Source: BP-133 sp040756995 | GTDB lineage: Bacteria > Actinomycetota > Acidimicrobiia > IMCC26256 > BP-133 | Assembly: GCA_040756995.1 (NCBI GenBank) | Contig: JBFLYK010000006.1 | Coordinates: 62,001-126,000 of the forward strand | DNA: 64,000 nt | Direction: 5' to 3' | Shown here: piece after piece, positions 41,318-50,621 of the stretch | How the letters are laid out: the number at the start of each line of letters is the position of its first letter | How positions within the stretch are numbered: position 1 is the first letter of the stretch | The notes under the pieces: model-generated | The model's database searches: none | Told to the model about the DNA's origin: nothing | What the model saw: only the letters and a program-made list of their open reading frames with translations | Translations under genes and position numbers: made by a program

Positions 41318-42570
41318 TGTTCCGCCACGGCATTCCCGTCAACGCCAGGGCCCTCGGTGCGGTTGCGCTGGTCGTCGCCGCCGCCAGCCTCTGGCTCGGT
41401 CTCGCCGCCCACGACGGCGTTCCGCTCGCCAAGCACACGTACGTCGACGCCGCCTTCGACGACGTCGCCAGCGTCCTCGCCCGCAACGACGTGCGGGTGG
41501 CAGGCGTGCGGGTCGGTCAGGTCCACCGCGTCCGCTACGAGGACCACCAGGCGATCGTCACGCTGCAGTTGCCCGCCGGCTACGCCGTCCACGGCGATGC
41601 CGCCGCCGCCGTCGGAGCCCGCAACGCCCTCGGCCAGCGGTTCATCGCGCTGTCCCCGGGGACGCCGGCGGCCGGGCCGCTTCGGGGCCGCATTCCCAAG
41701 GACCGCACCAGCTCCGCCGTCGAGCTCGATCAGGTCCTCGACGAACTCGACGGGCCGACACGCCAGGCGTTGCAGCAGGCCCTACGGAGCTTGGGGACGG
41801 GCGCCACCGGGCACTCCGGGGACCTCAGCGACCTGCTCGCCGCCGCCCCCGAACTCCTCGCCGACATGGGCACCATCGCCGGCGATCTCGCCTCCGGCGA
41901 CGCCCAGCTCGTCGCCCTCCTGGCCGCCACCGAGCGGCTGGCCGGACGGTTCAGCGGCCGTGACGACGAAGTCGCCGCGCTGGCCTCCGACCTCGGGAAG
42001 ACGCTGGCCGCGCTGTCCACCAGTCGAGGCGCCGCCCTCGACGCCGCCCTGGCCCGTGCGCCCGGTGCTCTCGACGCCACGGACGGTGCGCTCAAGGACC
42101 TGACCGGCGCGGTGGCGGCCACCAGGCAGGCGGTCGCCGCACTCGCCCCGGCCTCGGCCGGCCTGGGCGACGCGGCCGCCGACCTCCGGGCCGCGCTGCG
42201 CGAGGCGCCGGGTCCACTGCGGCGAATCCCGGGCGTAGCCTCCGTGGCCGGGCCGGCGACCGGTGAACTGACGGGCCTGGCCACCGACGCCCGCCCGCTG
42301 GCCGCCGATGTGCGCCGGGCCCTGCACCTGGCACATACGCCCCTTGCGGTGCTGGCGCCGTACGCCGCTGAGCTCGGTCACCTCTTCACCATGCTGCGAT
42401 CGGCGACCGACGATGGCGACGCCAATGGCAACTGGCTGCGGTTCGCTCCCGCCGGCGGCCCCGCCACCCTCTCTCCCGGCCCAGACCGCCGGACGCCGGC
42501 CAGTCCCCGCAACCCGTACCCCGCGCCGGGCCAGGCCGGCCGGGATCGCGCCACGGGGGCCCGACCGTGA
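41317..42570 (+). CDS. Mce protein 3 of 6
   Basis: 417 residues from ATG 41317 (TGATG overlap). It has an N-terminal membrane anchor (ALGAVALVVAAASLWLGLAA), an MlaD domain (YVDAAFDDVASVLARNDVRV, then GVRVGQV) and a helical C-terminal region. A proline-rich tail ends the protein. No lipobox is visible. Confidence 0.88.
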   Translation: MFRHGIPVNARALGAVALVVAAASLWLGLAAHDGVPLAKHTYVDAAFDDVASVLARNDVRVAGVRVGQVHRVRYEDHQAIVTLQLPAGYAVHGDAAAAVGARNALGQRFIALSPGTPAAGPLRGRIPKDRTSSAVELDQVLDELDGPTRQALQQALRSLGTGATGHSGDLSDLLAAAPELLADMGTIAGDLASGDAQLVALLAATERLAGRFSGRDDEVAALASDLGKTLAALSTSRGAALDAALARAPGALDATDGALKDLTGAVAATRQAVAALAPASAGLGDAAADLRAALREAPGPLRRIPGVASVAGPATGELTGLATDARPLAADVRRALHLAHTPLAVLAPYAAELGHLFTMLRSATDDGDANGNWLRFAPAGGPATLSPGPDRRTPASPRNPYPAPGQAGRDRATGARP

Positions 42571-44228
42571 TGCGTCGCTTCGGCCACGTCGTCGCCGCTC
42601 CCTTCCGGTACCTCGCCCGGACGCCGCCGACCCAGCTCGGCGTGGTGGCCGTGGCGGTCACCGCGCTCGCCGGCTACGCCCTTTTCCAGAAGGCCGTCAT
42701 CTCGACGACGCTGACGGCGGGCACCGACGTGAAGGCCGACTTCGCCGAGCCGTACCGCCTCCAGCCGTACGTGACCGAGGTCAAGATCGCCGGGGTTCCC
42801 GTCGGAAAGGTCACCGGTGTCGACAAGGCCGAAGGCGCCCCGGGCTTCATCGTCACGATGAAGGTGAACGGGGGCAACGGCTCGCGCCTCGGTCGCAGCC
42901 CCTCGGCCCGCATCCGGCCCAACACCCTGCTGGGCGGCAAGGTGTACGTCGAACTCGTACCGGGCGGTGAACGGGGCACTCCAAGCGGCACCATTCCCCG
43001 GCACCGCACGAGGCTCCCCGTCGAGCTCGATCAGGTGCTCGAAAGCTTCGACGCCGGCGCCCGGGCCGGTGTGCGGACCACCGTCAACCAGCTCGCCGCC
43101 GCGCTGGAGGGTGGCGGCGCCGCGTCCGCCGGCCATCTCCTGGAGGCCGCCCCCGCCGCCCTCACATCGGCGACCGAGGTCCTCACCGCCCTCGACGGCA
43201 AGGTTGCCGGGGATCTCGCCGCCGCCGTCACCGGTCTCTCCCGCCTCGCCCGGACTCTGGAGGCGGACCATCCGGCACTCGAATCGCTCGTCGACTCGGC
43301 GGCGGCGATGTCCACCGCCGTCGCCGGCGACGGAGCGGCGCTGGCCCGCACCGCCGGCGAACTTTCCGCCACCCTGCAGACCGTCCGGGCCGGACTCGGC
43401 CAGGTGCGGGACCTCCTGGCCGAAGTCGATGCCACGGCTGCGCCGGCGGCTCCGGTGGTCGCCGCCCTCGACCGTCTGGTGGAGCAGCTGGCGCCGGTGC
43501 TGCACCAGGCCCGCCAGGTGACGGCTGATCTGCGTCCGCTCCTGCGCGACGCCGCCCCGCTCCTGGGCGACCTGGCGCCGGCGACCGCTTCGGCGGGTGA
43601 GGTGATCGACGACCTCGACGGCCAGGTCATGGCGCGGGTCCTCGATCCCATCGTCCCCAAGGTGCTCGCACCTCACCGCCAGCCCGGTCCGCCCCTCTAC
43701 CAAGAGTTGGCCCAGATGGTCACGGGCTTGGCCGGCGTGGCCAAGGTCATCGACGCCAACGGTCCCACGATCAACTTCCAACCAGGCGTGAATCATGAGT
43801 CGGCCGGTGGTTCACCCGTCGCGAACCCCTTGTCCCGCCATGACCCCGCACCGGGCAGAGCGGACAGCGCGGTCGCGGGCCCGGCCCCTCCCTCGCCCGT
43901 GGCGGTTCCTGTGGGCGAAGTGGCGAAGGTTCCGTCGACCGCGCCGCCCGGCCAGGATCGGGCGCCAGCCCCGGTGCAACCCGGTCCGGTCGCCGCCGGT
44001 CCGGCCGGCCGGCCGCTTGAGCACCGCAGCCCGGCGCCGGTCGCGGCGGCAACGCCGTCGTCACCCGAGGCGGCCACCCCGCCGGCGTTGCCCGAGGCCG
44101 CCGCCGCGGCCGGCGGTGATGCCGACTGGCGCTTCCCCGTTGGTCTGGTCACCGCCGTCGGGCTCGTGCTCGTCACCGGCCCCGCCGTTCGCCGCTGGCG
44201 GGCCTCGAGGCCGGGAGGCCGCCCATGA
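42567..44228 (+). CDS. Mce protein 4 of 6, extended and C-terminally anchored
   Basis: 553 residues from GTG 42567 (an ATG follows directly). It has an N-terminal anchor, an MlaD domain (RLQPYVTEVKIAGVPVGKV) and a helical region. Unlike the other five it continues into a 140-residue proline/alanine-rich spacer and ends in a second membrane helix (WRFPVGLVTAVGLVLVTG) with a basic tail. It could therefore be tethered at both ends, possibly spanning the wall. Confidence 0.88.
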   Translation: MMRRFGHVVAAPFRYLARTPPTQLGVVAVAVTALAGYALFQKAVISTTLTAGTDVKADFAEPYRLQPYVTEVKIAGVPVGKVTGVDKAEGAPGFIVTMKVNGGNGSRLGRSPSARIRPNTLLGGKVYVELVPGGERGTPSGTIPRHRTRLPVELDQVLESFDAGARAGVRTTVNQLAAALEGGGAASAGHLLEAAPAALTSATEVLTALDGKVAGDLAAAVTGLSRLARTLEADHPALESLVDSAAAMSTAVAGDGAALARTAGELSATLQTVRAGLGQVRDLLAEVDATAAPAAPVVAALDRLVEQLAPVLHQARQVTADLRPLLRDAAPLLGDLAPATASAGEVIDDLDGQVMARVLDPIVPKVLAPHRQPGPPLYQELAQMVTGLAGVAKVIDANGPTINFQPGVNHESAGGSPVANPLSRHDPAPGRADSAVAGPAPPSPVAVPVGEVAKVPSTAPPGQDRAPAPVQPGPVAAGPAGRPLEHRSPAPVAAATPSSPEAATPPALPEAAAAAGGDADWRFPVGLVTAVGLVLVTGPAVRRWRASRPGGRP

Positions 44229-45466
44229 CCAGCCGGTGGGGCCGAACGTGGAAGCGACTCCGCACCGTTCCCGGGTTCGGTCGCAACGTCGTGGTGATCG
44301 CCGCGCTCATGGTGGGGGGCACCGCGGTGGGCGGTTACATCCTCAGCCAACAGCGCATGGTGTGGCCCTGGCAGGACCGGATCTCCTTCCAGGCCGACTT
44401 CGACGAAACGCCGGGCATCAGCCCCAACAACGGGCAGGAGGTGCGGGTCGCCGGGGTGACCGTGGGCGACATCACCGCGGCGCGGGTGACCGACGACGGC
44501 AAGGCTCGCCTCACGTTGCGGGTCGATCCGGCCAAAGCGGTCATCTACGACAACGCCCGTCTCGTCCTCCGCCCCAAGAGTCCACTCAACGAGATGTACG
44601 TCAACATCTTTCCCGGTGGTCCCCCGGGCCGGCCGCTCCGGGGAGGAGAGATCCTCGCCGCCACTGAGACCGCCCGGCCGGTGCCGGCGGACGAAGTCCT
44701 CGCCCACCTCGACGACCCGACCCGGGCGGCGCTGGGAACGCTGCTGCGAGAAGCGGACACCGCGCTGGCCCGCGCCGGTGCCGACCTCCCCGCCGGGCTG
44801 GCCCAGGCGGACGCCAGCGTCACCCATCTCGCCCCCGTCACCGCCGCCCTCGCTAAGCGCCGAACGTTGATCGCCGAACTGATCAGCGGTCTGGGGTCCA
44901 TCGCCGGTGCCGTCGGCGCCGACGACGAGCGGCTCCGGCGATTGATCGGTTCGGCCCGCACCACCCTCGACGCCCTCGTCGCCCAGGATCCCGCCATCGA
45001 CGCCACGTTGGCCGAGCTGCCCGCCGTCACCGGTCAGCTGGCCGACACCAACCAGGCGCTGGCCGGCTTCTCCGGCGAACTTAAACCTGCCCTGGGCAAC
45101 GTCCGGGAGGCAGCCGCCGAGCTGCCCGCCGCGCTCGACCGCATGACCGAGGTGGCCCGCCGCCTGCAGCGCACCCTGGCGCTCGCCGGTCCGCTCGTGG
45201 CCGATGCCCGGCCGCTCGTACGGGAGCTGCGGTCTTTTGCCGGGCACGCCCGTCCGGCGCTGGCCGACCTGGCCGGAGCCACCCCGCTGTTCGACCCCCT
45301 GACCGCCGCGCTGGTGGCGTTCCTTCCTGACGTCGGTGACTTCATCGCCAACACCGCCTCGGCGACGAGCACCGAAGACGCCAATGGTCCGATCCTGCGC
45401 GGCCTCATCATGTCGTCGCCGGACCTGTTGCCCGCCGACCCGAATGGACGGAGAGGTGCGCCGTGA
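44225..45466 (+). CDS. Mce protein 5 of 6
   Basis: 413 residues, ATG in an ATGA overlap. N-terminal anchor (NVVVIAALMVGGTAVGGYIL), MlaD domain (DETPGISPNNGQEVRVAGVT, then VGDI), and a helical region with regular leucine repeats. In mycobacteria the fifth protein (MceE) is a lipoprotein, but no lipobox cysteine is present here. Confidence 0.88.
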   Translation: MTSRWGRTWKRLRTVPGFGRNVVVIAALMVGGTAVGGYILSQQRMVWPWQDRISFQADFDETPGISPNNGQEVRVAGVTVGDITAARVTDDGKARLTLRVDPAKAVIYDNARLVLRPKSPLNEMYVNIFPGGPPGRPLRGGEILAATETARPVPADEVLAHLDDPTRAALGTLLREADTALARAGADLPAGLAQADASVTHLAPVTAALAKRRTLIAELISGLGSIAGAVGADDERLRRLIGSARTTLDALVAQDPAIDATLAELPAVTGQLADTNQALAGFSGELKPALGNVREAAAELPAALDRMTEVARRLQRTLALAGPLVADARPLVRELRSFAGHARPALADLAGATPLFDPLTAALVAFLPDVGDFIANTASATSTEDANGPILRGLIMSSPDLLPADPNGRRGAP

Positions 45467-46746
45467 GGATCCCCGGCAGCTTGGCTCCCGCTTCGCGCCT
45501 GGCGACGCTGATCGCCTTCTTCGGAGTGTGCGCCCTGATCTTCGGTTTCCTGTGGGTCAGCTCCGGTGGCGAGCTGCCCGGCGTCAGATCCGGCGACTAC
45601 GCCCTGACCGTGAGCTTCGCCGACGTCGACAACCTGGTGGAAGACAGCAGCGTGACCGTCGCCGGAGTCCGGGTGGGCAAGGTCGCCTCGCTGGAGGTGG
45701 AGGACGGCCGCGCCCGGGCCCGCCTGGTCTTCCGCCGGGGTCCCCTCCACGAAGGCGTCCAGGTGCGGCTGCGTCCCCGAACCCTGGCCGAGGAGACGAC
45801 CGTTGACATCGTCGACGGCAGCGGTCCGGCCTTGCCGTCGGGTAGCGCCGTCCCGACCGCTGCGGTGGTCGAAAGCGTCCAGTTGGACGACGTTCTCAAC
45901 AGCCTCGACCCCACCGCCAGGGCCGCCCTGGGATCGATCGTTCGGCAACTGGGCGCCATCACCGGCGGCCAGCAGGATGCCATCAGCGCACTGCTCGGCG
46001 GCCTCGGCGCGCTGGCCCGCGACGGCCACGACACGCTCGACATCCTGGCCGCCCAGAGCGACGATCTGCGCGCCCTGGTGCGCCACACGGCGGCGCTGAC
46101 GGCCCTCTTGGACGAAGGCGACGGCAACATCGCCCGGCTGGCCGGCACCGCCCACCGCCTGGCGGCGGCGACGGCCGGCGAGGCCGACGCCATTGGCGCC
46201 ACCGTCGAAGCCCTCCCGGGCCTCCTCGCCCGGGCGGAGACGGCGGCCCCGGCCATCACCCGTCTCAGCCGGCTGCTTCCTTCCATCGCCGGCGACCTGA
46301 AAGCGGCGGCGCCCGATCTCAATGCCGCCCTCGCCGACCTCGGGCCCGTCGCCGCCGAGCTGCGCCGGCTGCTCCCCGAACTCGACGCCGCCCTCGCCGA
46401 CACGCCGCCCACGCTCCAGCGGATCCCACCTCTGGTCGGCGCAGCCCGACCGCTCGTGCCCACGTTGGACGTCGCCCTGGCCGACGTGAATCCGATGCTC
46501 GCCTATCTCCAGCCCTACGGGCCGGACCTGGCCGCCTTCGTCGCCAACTTCGGCCACATCTGGTCGTCCGACCCCAACGGCCCCTTCCTGTGGGCGTTCG
46601 GTGTGATGAACGATCAAAGCCCGGCCGGTGTCCCAGCAGCCACCGGGGGGACTACGAGCGATTCCAACGCCTACCCGAGGCCCGGCGCCAGCGCCCGACC
46701 CGAACCGTTCCGCGGCCGCTACCCCCAAATCGAGGAGGAACGCTAG
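45463..46746 (+). CDS. Mce protein 6 of 6
   Basis: 427 residues from a GTG in a GTGA overlap. N-terminal anchor (LIAFFGVCALIFGFLW), MlaD domain (SFADVDNLVEDSSVTVAGVR, then VGKV), helical region, and a short charged C-terminus. It completes the set of six. Its stop codon TAG overlaps the start of the P450 gene (TAGTG), so import and oxidation are translationally linked. Confidence 0.88.
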   Translation: MRIPGSLAPASRLATLIAFFGVCALIFGFLWVSSGGELPGVRSGDYALTVSFADVDNLVEDSSVTVAGVRVGKVASLEVEDGRARARLVFRRGPLHEGVQVRLRPRTLAEETTVDIVDGSGPALPSGSAVPTAAVVESVQLDDVLNSLDPTARAALGSIVRQLGAITGGQQDAISALLGGLGALARDGHDTLDILAAQSDDLRALVRHTAALTALLDEGDGNIARLAGTAHRLAAATAGEADAIGATVEALPGLLARAETAAPAITRLSRLLPSIAGDLKAAAPDLNAALADLGPVAAELRRLLPELDAALADTPPTLQRIPPLVGAARPLVPTLDVALADVNPMLAYLQPYGPDLAAFVANFGHIWSSDPNGPFLWAFGVMNDQSPAGVPAATGGTTSDSNAYPRPGASARPEPFRGRYPQIEEER

Positions 46747-48014
46747 TGGTGCTTGGCGCCTCCGCCGACGCCCGACCCGACGAGCTGTCGCCTTCGTCGT
46801 TGACGTTCTGGGCCCAACCTGCCGCGGTCCGCGACGCGGTCTTCGCCGAGCTCCGGGCCCGGTGTCCGGTGTCCCGTCAACCACCGGCCGAGGGAACGGC
46901 GCTGCCGCTGCCGCCCGACGACCCCGGTTACTGGGCGGTCGTCCGCCACGAGGACGTCTGCACCGTGAGCCGCAACGCCGAACTGTTCATCTCCGCGCCC
47001 GGCATCGCGTTCGAGGACGTGCCGGCCGGCATCGGGGAGCGCATCCTGTCGATCCTGATGATGGACGGCGCCCGGCACCACCAGGTGCGCCGGCTGGTCA
47101 GCGCAGCGTTCCATCCCCGGCAGGTCGCCCGCATTGAGCAGCAGATCGAGGCGCAGGCGAAGCGGATCGTCGACGACCTGGCACCACTGGGCGAAGGCGA
47201 CTTCATGGAACGCGTCGCCCGGCCGCTGCCCACCTGGACGATCTCCGAGATGATCGGCATCCCCGAGGAGCGGCGGGAGCGGGCGGTCGGCCTCATCGAC
47301 GCTATCGCCAACCGCCACGACCCCGATTTCATGGGGGAACGAACGGTCCTCGAACTGGTCCTCGACGTGTCGGTCGAGCTCCATCGCATCGGTATGGAGC
47401 TCATCGAGGAACGGCGTCGGCAGCCGACCAGCGATCTGATGACCGCCCTCGTCCAGGCCGAAGTCGAGGGTGAACGCCTCACTGACGAGGAGATCGCCTC
47501 CTTCTTCGTACTGCTGGTGGGCGCCGGCAACGAGACCACCCGCAACACCATCGGCCACACCATGAAGGCGTTGAGCGACCATCCCGATCAGCGCCACTGG
47601 CTCATGGAGGACTTCGACGGCCGTATCGACACGGCGGTGGAGGAGTTCATCCGGTGGGCGACACCGATCCGGGCCTTCCGCCGCACCGCCACCGCCGCCA
47701 CCGATATGGCCGGGCAGCGCATCGAGCCGGGCGACAAAGTCGTGCTGTTCTACGTGTCGGCCAACCGGGACGAAGCCGTCTTCGCTGACCCCGGCCGCTT
47801 CGATCTCGCCCGTCAGCCCAACCCCCATGTGGCCTTCGGCGCCGGCGTGCACTTCTGCCTGGGGGCGGCGCTCGCCCGCACCCAGCTGCGAGCCATCTTC
47901 CGCCAGCTCCTCCGGCGCCTGCCCGATATCGAGGTCGGCGAACCCGTCTACCTGGTCAGCAACTTCTTGAACGCCATCCGCAGCCTGCCGTGCGGCTTCA
48001 CGCCCGAAGCGTGA
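46746..48014 (+). CDS. Cytochrome P450
   Basis: 422 residues from a GTG in a TAGTG overlap; the GTG directly after it is equally possible. It shows the I-helix AGNETTRNT, the ExxR pair in the K-helix (EEFIRW) and the heme loop FGAGVHFCLG with cysteine ligand C371. The AGNETTRN and SNFLNAIRSLPCGF motifs resemble CYP125/CYP124/CYP142-like actinobacterial sterol and lipid hydroxylases. As the last gene of the Mce operon it probably hydroxylates the imported sterol or lipid. Redox partners are not adjacent. Confidence 0.9.
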   Translation: MVLGASADARPDELSPSSLTFWAQPAAVRDAVFAELRARCPVSRQPPAEGTALPLPPDDPGYWAVVRHEDVCTVSRNAELFISAPGIAFEDVPAGIGERILSILMMDGARHHQVRRLVSAAFHPRQVARIEQQIEAQAKRIVDDLAPLGEGDFMERVARPLPTWTISEMIGIPEERRERAVGLIDAIANRHDPDFMGERTVLELVLDVSVELHRIGMELIEERRRQPTSDLMTALVQAEVEGERLTDEEIASFFVLLVGAGNETTRNTIGHTMKALSDHPDQRHWLMEDFDGRIDTAVEEFIRWATPIRAFRRTATAATDMAGQRIEPGDKVVLFYVSANRDEAVFADPGRFDLARQPNPHVAFGAGVHFCLGAALARTQLRAIFRQLLRRLPDIEVGEPVYLVSNFLNAIRSLPCGFTPEA

Positions 48015-48035
48015 GGCGGTGGCCGCCCTGACCGG

Positions 48036-48176
48036 CTATTTCTTTTGCGGCTTCTCCGGCCACTTCAGGGCGACGGCCAGGCCGAGCGCCATGATGACGA
48101 TGCAGCCGAACAGGATGCCGTTCGGCGAGATATGCGGCCACTTGGCGAGTATCAGCGCCACGAGCATCTCCGCCAT
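48036..48176 (-). CDS. 46-residue single-pass membrane peptide
   Basis: The minus-strand frame from ATG 48176 to TAG 48036 encodes 46 residues. It starts MAEMLVALILAKWP, contains one membrane helix (GILFGCIVIMALGLAVAL) and ends in a basic tail. GGGAGG lies a few bases upstream. It begins 32 bases after the molybdopterin oxidoreductase stop, so it is probably the last gene of that operon. It could anchor or modulate the enzyme. It ends 21 bases from the convergent P450 gene. Confidence 0.7.
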   Translation of the reverse strand: MAEMLVALILAKWPHISPNGILFGCIVIMALGLAVALKWPEKPQKK

Positions 48177-48208
48177 CCGTCACCTCCCGACCGGAGCAGC
48201 GGTCGCAG

Positions 48209-50203
48209 TCAGCTTAGGTTAAGGGGAGCGACGATGACGGGAAAGCCGCCCAGTTGCGGCATGCCCGTCAGGGGGTCGACGGCGTCGGCGGAGGAGGTCA
48301 GGCGGTTGACGCCCGGGGTCGACCAGCCGTGGGGGAGGGACACCACGCCCGGGCGGATCGACTCGGTCATCTCGACGGCGGCGGTCGTCGAACCGGTCGA
48401 TGAACGGATGAGGACGGGCTGGCCGGCGGTGACCCCGAGCCGGCGGCAGTCCTCGGGGTGCATCAGCAGCCCGGGCGCGTCGGCGGCGTCGCGCAGCATG
48501 GAGTTCGTCTGCCGCAGCCGGCGACGGTTGATCAGGACCAGGCCGGCGTTCAGCGGGGTGGCGTCCCACGCCCGGAACTGGGCGACCAGCTCGGGCGGGG
48601 CGAGGTCGAGCGTGCCGCGGGGGAGACGCTTGGGAATCAGCCAGCCCGGACCGGGCACCTCCGGGGGCGCCACGCCGGAGGGAGCGGCGGTCAGCGACTG
48701 CCATGGCACCCGGGAGCGGCGGGTGGTGCCGGCCAGGATCGTGTCGTCGGTCTCCGTCTCGAGGTCGGCGAAACCGGCCAGGCCGAGGCGGTGCCCGAGG
48801 CCGGCGAAGATCCGCCACATCGGCGGCCGGCCGGGAGGCGGCGCCACGACCGGCGGGCTGTACTGCACGAACGGGAACGGGAAGTACAGATCGAGGAACG
48901 ACGTCAGGTCGGCCCGCTCCAGCTGACCGGCGACGGGCAGCACGTGGGTGGCGACGGCGGTGGTCTCCGTGGCCCGGATGTCGCACACGGCGAGGACGTC
49001 GAGGTCGGCGAACGAGCGGCGCAGGCGCTCGGAGTCGGGCAGCGTCGTCAGGGGATTCCCGCCGAGGACGAAGAGGGCCCGCAGGTGTCCGGCGTCGATC
49101 TCGTCGGCCAGGGCGGTGCACGGCAGTTCCCCGTAGGCGGCGTGGAGGTCGGGGCGGCTGGCGGGGTCGGCGCCCGGGTCGAACCGGGGCCGCATCACCA
49201 GACGCTCCTCCTGCGGCCGGAGGGCGCCGGGGTTGAACAGGACACCGCCGGGCCGGTCGAGGCTGCCGGTCACCGCGCCGAGAGCCCAGGCCAGCCATTC
49301 GCCGACGTTGGGGGCCGTGCCCATCGACACGCCGGTCCCGGTCTGCACGGCCAGCCGCCCGGTGGCGAGGAGCAGCGCCACGGCGTCGTCGACGAGGCCC
49401 CGGTCGACGGCGCAGCGTCGGGCGACCACGGCCGGGGTGAACGGCTCCACCAGGCGGGACAGCGCCTCGACCGACGCCGGGTCGGCGCACTCGGCCAGGA
49501 ACGTGGTGTCGGCCGCGCCGCCGTCGAGGACCGCCCGCACCAGCCCGGCCAGCAGCGCCGGATCCGACCCGGGTCGCAGGGGCAGGTGGACGTCGGCCAG
49601 CCGGGCCGTCTCGGTCGTGCGGGGGTCCGCGACCACGATGGCGCCACCCCGCTCCCGCAGGCGCCGCAGGGCGACCAGGGCGTTGGGCCGGGCCACGCTG
49701 TGGCCGTGGGACACGATCGGGTTCTGCCCCACAACGAGCAGCAGCCGGGCGGCGTCCCAGTCCACCTGGGGGAACACGAACGGTGCCCCGGCCACGAGAT
49801 CGGGCACCAGCGTCTTGTTGGGGGCGTCGACGGTCACCGCCGAATAGAGCTGGGCGGTCGGCAACGCCCGGAAGAACCGGTCGGCCACCGCCCGTCCGGC
49901 GGCATCGAAGGCGAAGTGGGTGGCCCGGTAGGCACCGATGGCCCCGGGGCCGTGCCGATCGATGACCTCGGCCAGCCGGGCGGCCAGCCCGTCCAGCGTC
50001 TGCTCCCAGCGGGGATCGGCGAGGCGGGCGGGATCGTGGTGGACCTCGGGCAGCGAGCGGCCCTTGGGGCAGGTGTAGCCCTCGGAGACGGGATGGTCGG
50101 CGTCGCCGCTGATCCGGACGACCCGGTCGCCGTCGACGTGCACGACGATGCCGCACATGGCCTGGCACAGGCGGCAGAAGCTGCGGGTCTGAACCAGCGG
50201 CAC
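48209..50203 (-). CDS. Molybdopterin oxidoreductase (second copy type)
   Basis: 664 residues from GTG 50203. The N-terminal [4Fe-4S] ligands are C10-x2-C13-x3-C17 and C45 (FCRLCQAMC ... GYTCPKG), followed by molybdopterin domains (LLLVVGQNPIVSHGHS, LFVLGGNPLTTLPDS) and a C-terminal binding domain (LMHPEDCRRLGV). It is about 110 residues shorter than the one at 29806-32133 and clearly a different subfamily. No Tat signal. It lies in the long catabolic operon after an SCP2 gene. Reaction unknown; a dehydrogenation or hydroxylation is possible. Confidence 0.85.
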   Translation of the reverse strand: MPLVQTRSFCRLCQAMCGIVVHVDGDRVVRISGDADHPVSEGYTCPKGRSLPEVHHDPARLADPRWEQTLDGLAARLAEVIDRHGPGAIGAYRATHFAFDAAGRAVADRFFRALPTAQLYSAVTVDAPNKTLVPDLVAGAPFVFPQVDWDAARLLLVVGQNPIVSHGHSVARPNALVALRRLRERGGAIVVADPRTTETARLADVHLPLRPGSDPALLAGLVRAVLDGGAADTTFLAECADPASVEALSRLVEPFTPAVVARRCAVDRGLVDDAVALLLATGRLAVQTGTGVSMGTAPNVGEWLAWALGAVTGSLDRPGGVLFNPGALRPQEERLVMRPRFDPGADPASRPDLHAAYGELPCTALADEIDAGHLRALFVLGGNPLTTLPDSERLRRSFADLDVLAVCDIRATETTAVATHVLPVAGQLERADLTSFLDLYFPFPFVQYSPPVVAPPPGRPPMWRIFAGLGHRLGLAGFADLETETDDTILAGTTRRSRVPWQSLTAAPSGVAPPEVPGPGWLIPKRLPRGTLDLAPPELVAQFRAWDATPLNAGLVLINRRRLRQTNSMLRDAADAPGLLMHPEDCRRLGVTAGQPVLIRSSTGSTTAAVEMTESIRPGVVSLPHGWSTPGVNRLTSSADAVDPLTGMPQLGGFPVIVAPLNLS

Positions 50204-50213
50204 CCCGCGATTG

Positions 50214-50621
50214 TTACCGCTCGTCGGGACTCATGACCGGCTCGAGGCCGGTGAGCACCGCCAGCAGGTAGTTGAAGACGCTGATGTGCTTCAGCAGTGT
50301 GGTCATGCTGCCGTCGACGTGGATCTTGCGCGTCACCAGGGCGATCTGGGGTGTGATCGTCTGGCTGACCAGCATGCGCTCCCACACCTCGGGGCTGCCG
50401 GTGAGGACGAAGTCGGCCGGGGCGGGACCGTCGACCTCCCGGACATCGAGCAGCTTGCCGCCCTCGAACCGGAACGTGAACGTCTTGTTCAACGGCTCGG
50501 TGTAGACGTGGGTCATCGTGTAGTTGAGGACCTGCGCCTTGGCCAGCCACTTCGGGTCGTCGTTGAGGGCTTCGGCGAGGGCGTCGTAGACCTCGCGGGT
50601 GCCGAACAGCGGTCGGGTCAT
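50214..50621 (-). CDS. SCP2-like sterol carrier protein
   Basis: 135 residues from ATG 50621, which overlaps the Rieske ferredoxin stop. The segment FTFRFEGGKLLDVREVDG, then DFVLTGSPEVWERML and KIHVDGSMTTLLKH, matches SCP2-type proteins. It lies between a Rieske ferredoxin and a molybdopterin oxidoreductase, fitting a carrier of hydrophobic intermediates in this operon. Confidence 0.75.
   Translation of the reverse strand: MTRPLFGTREVYDALAEALNDDPKWLAKAQVLNYTMTHVYTEPLNKTFTFRFEGGKLLDVREVDGPAPADFVLTGSPEVWERMLVSQTITPQIALVTRKIHVDGSMTTLLKHISVFNYLLAVLTGLEPVMSPDER

Noticed and set aside
48015..48027. GGCGG-TGG-CCGCC hairpin after the P450 gene
   Set aside because: The five-base stem is too short to call a terminator in such GC-rich sequence.
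48219..50168. Second long open frame in the other molybdopterin oxidoreductase gene
   Set aside because: Same cause: low-complexity Arg/Pro/Gly translation, while the real frame has the iron-sulfur and molybdopterin motifs.
50206..50213. GTAACAAT just before the second molybdopterin oxidoreductase gene, also found before the first
   Set aside because: Here it includes the stop codon of the SCP2 gene and has no -35 box at the right distance, so a shared operator is probably chance.
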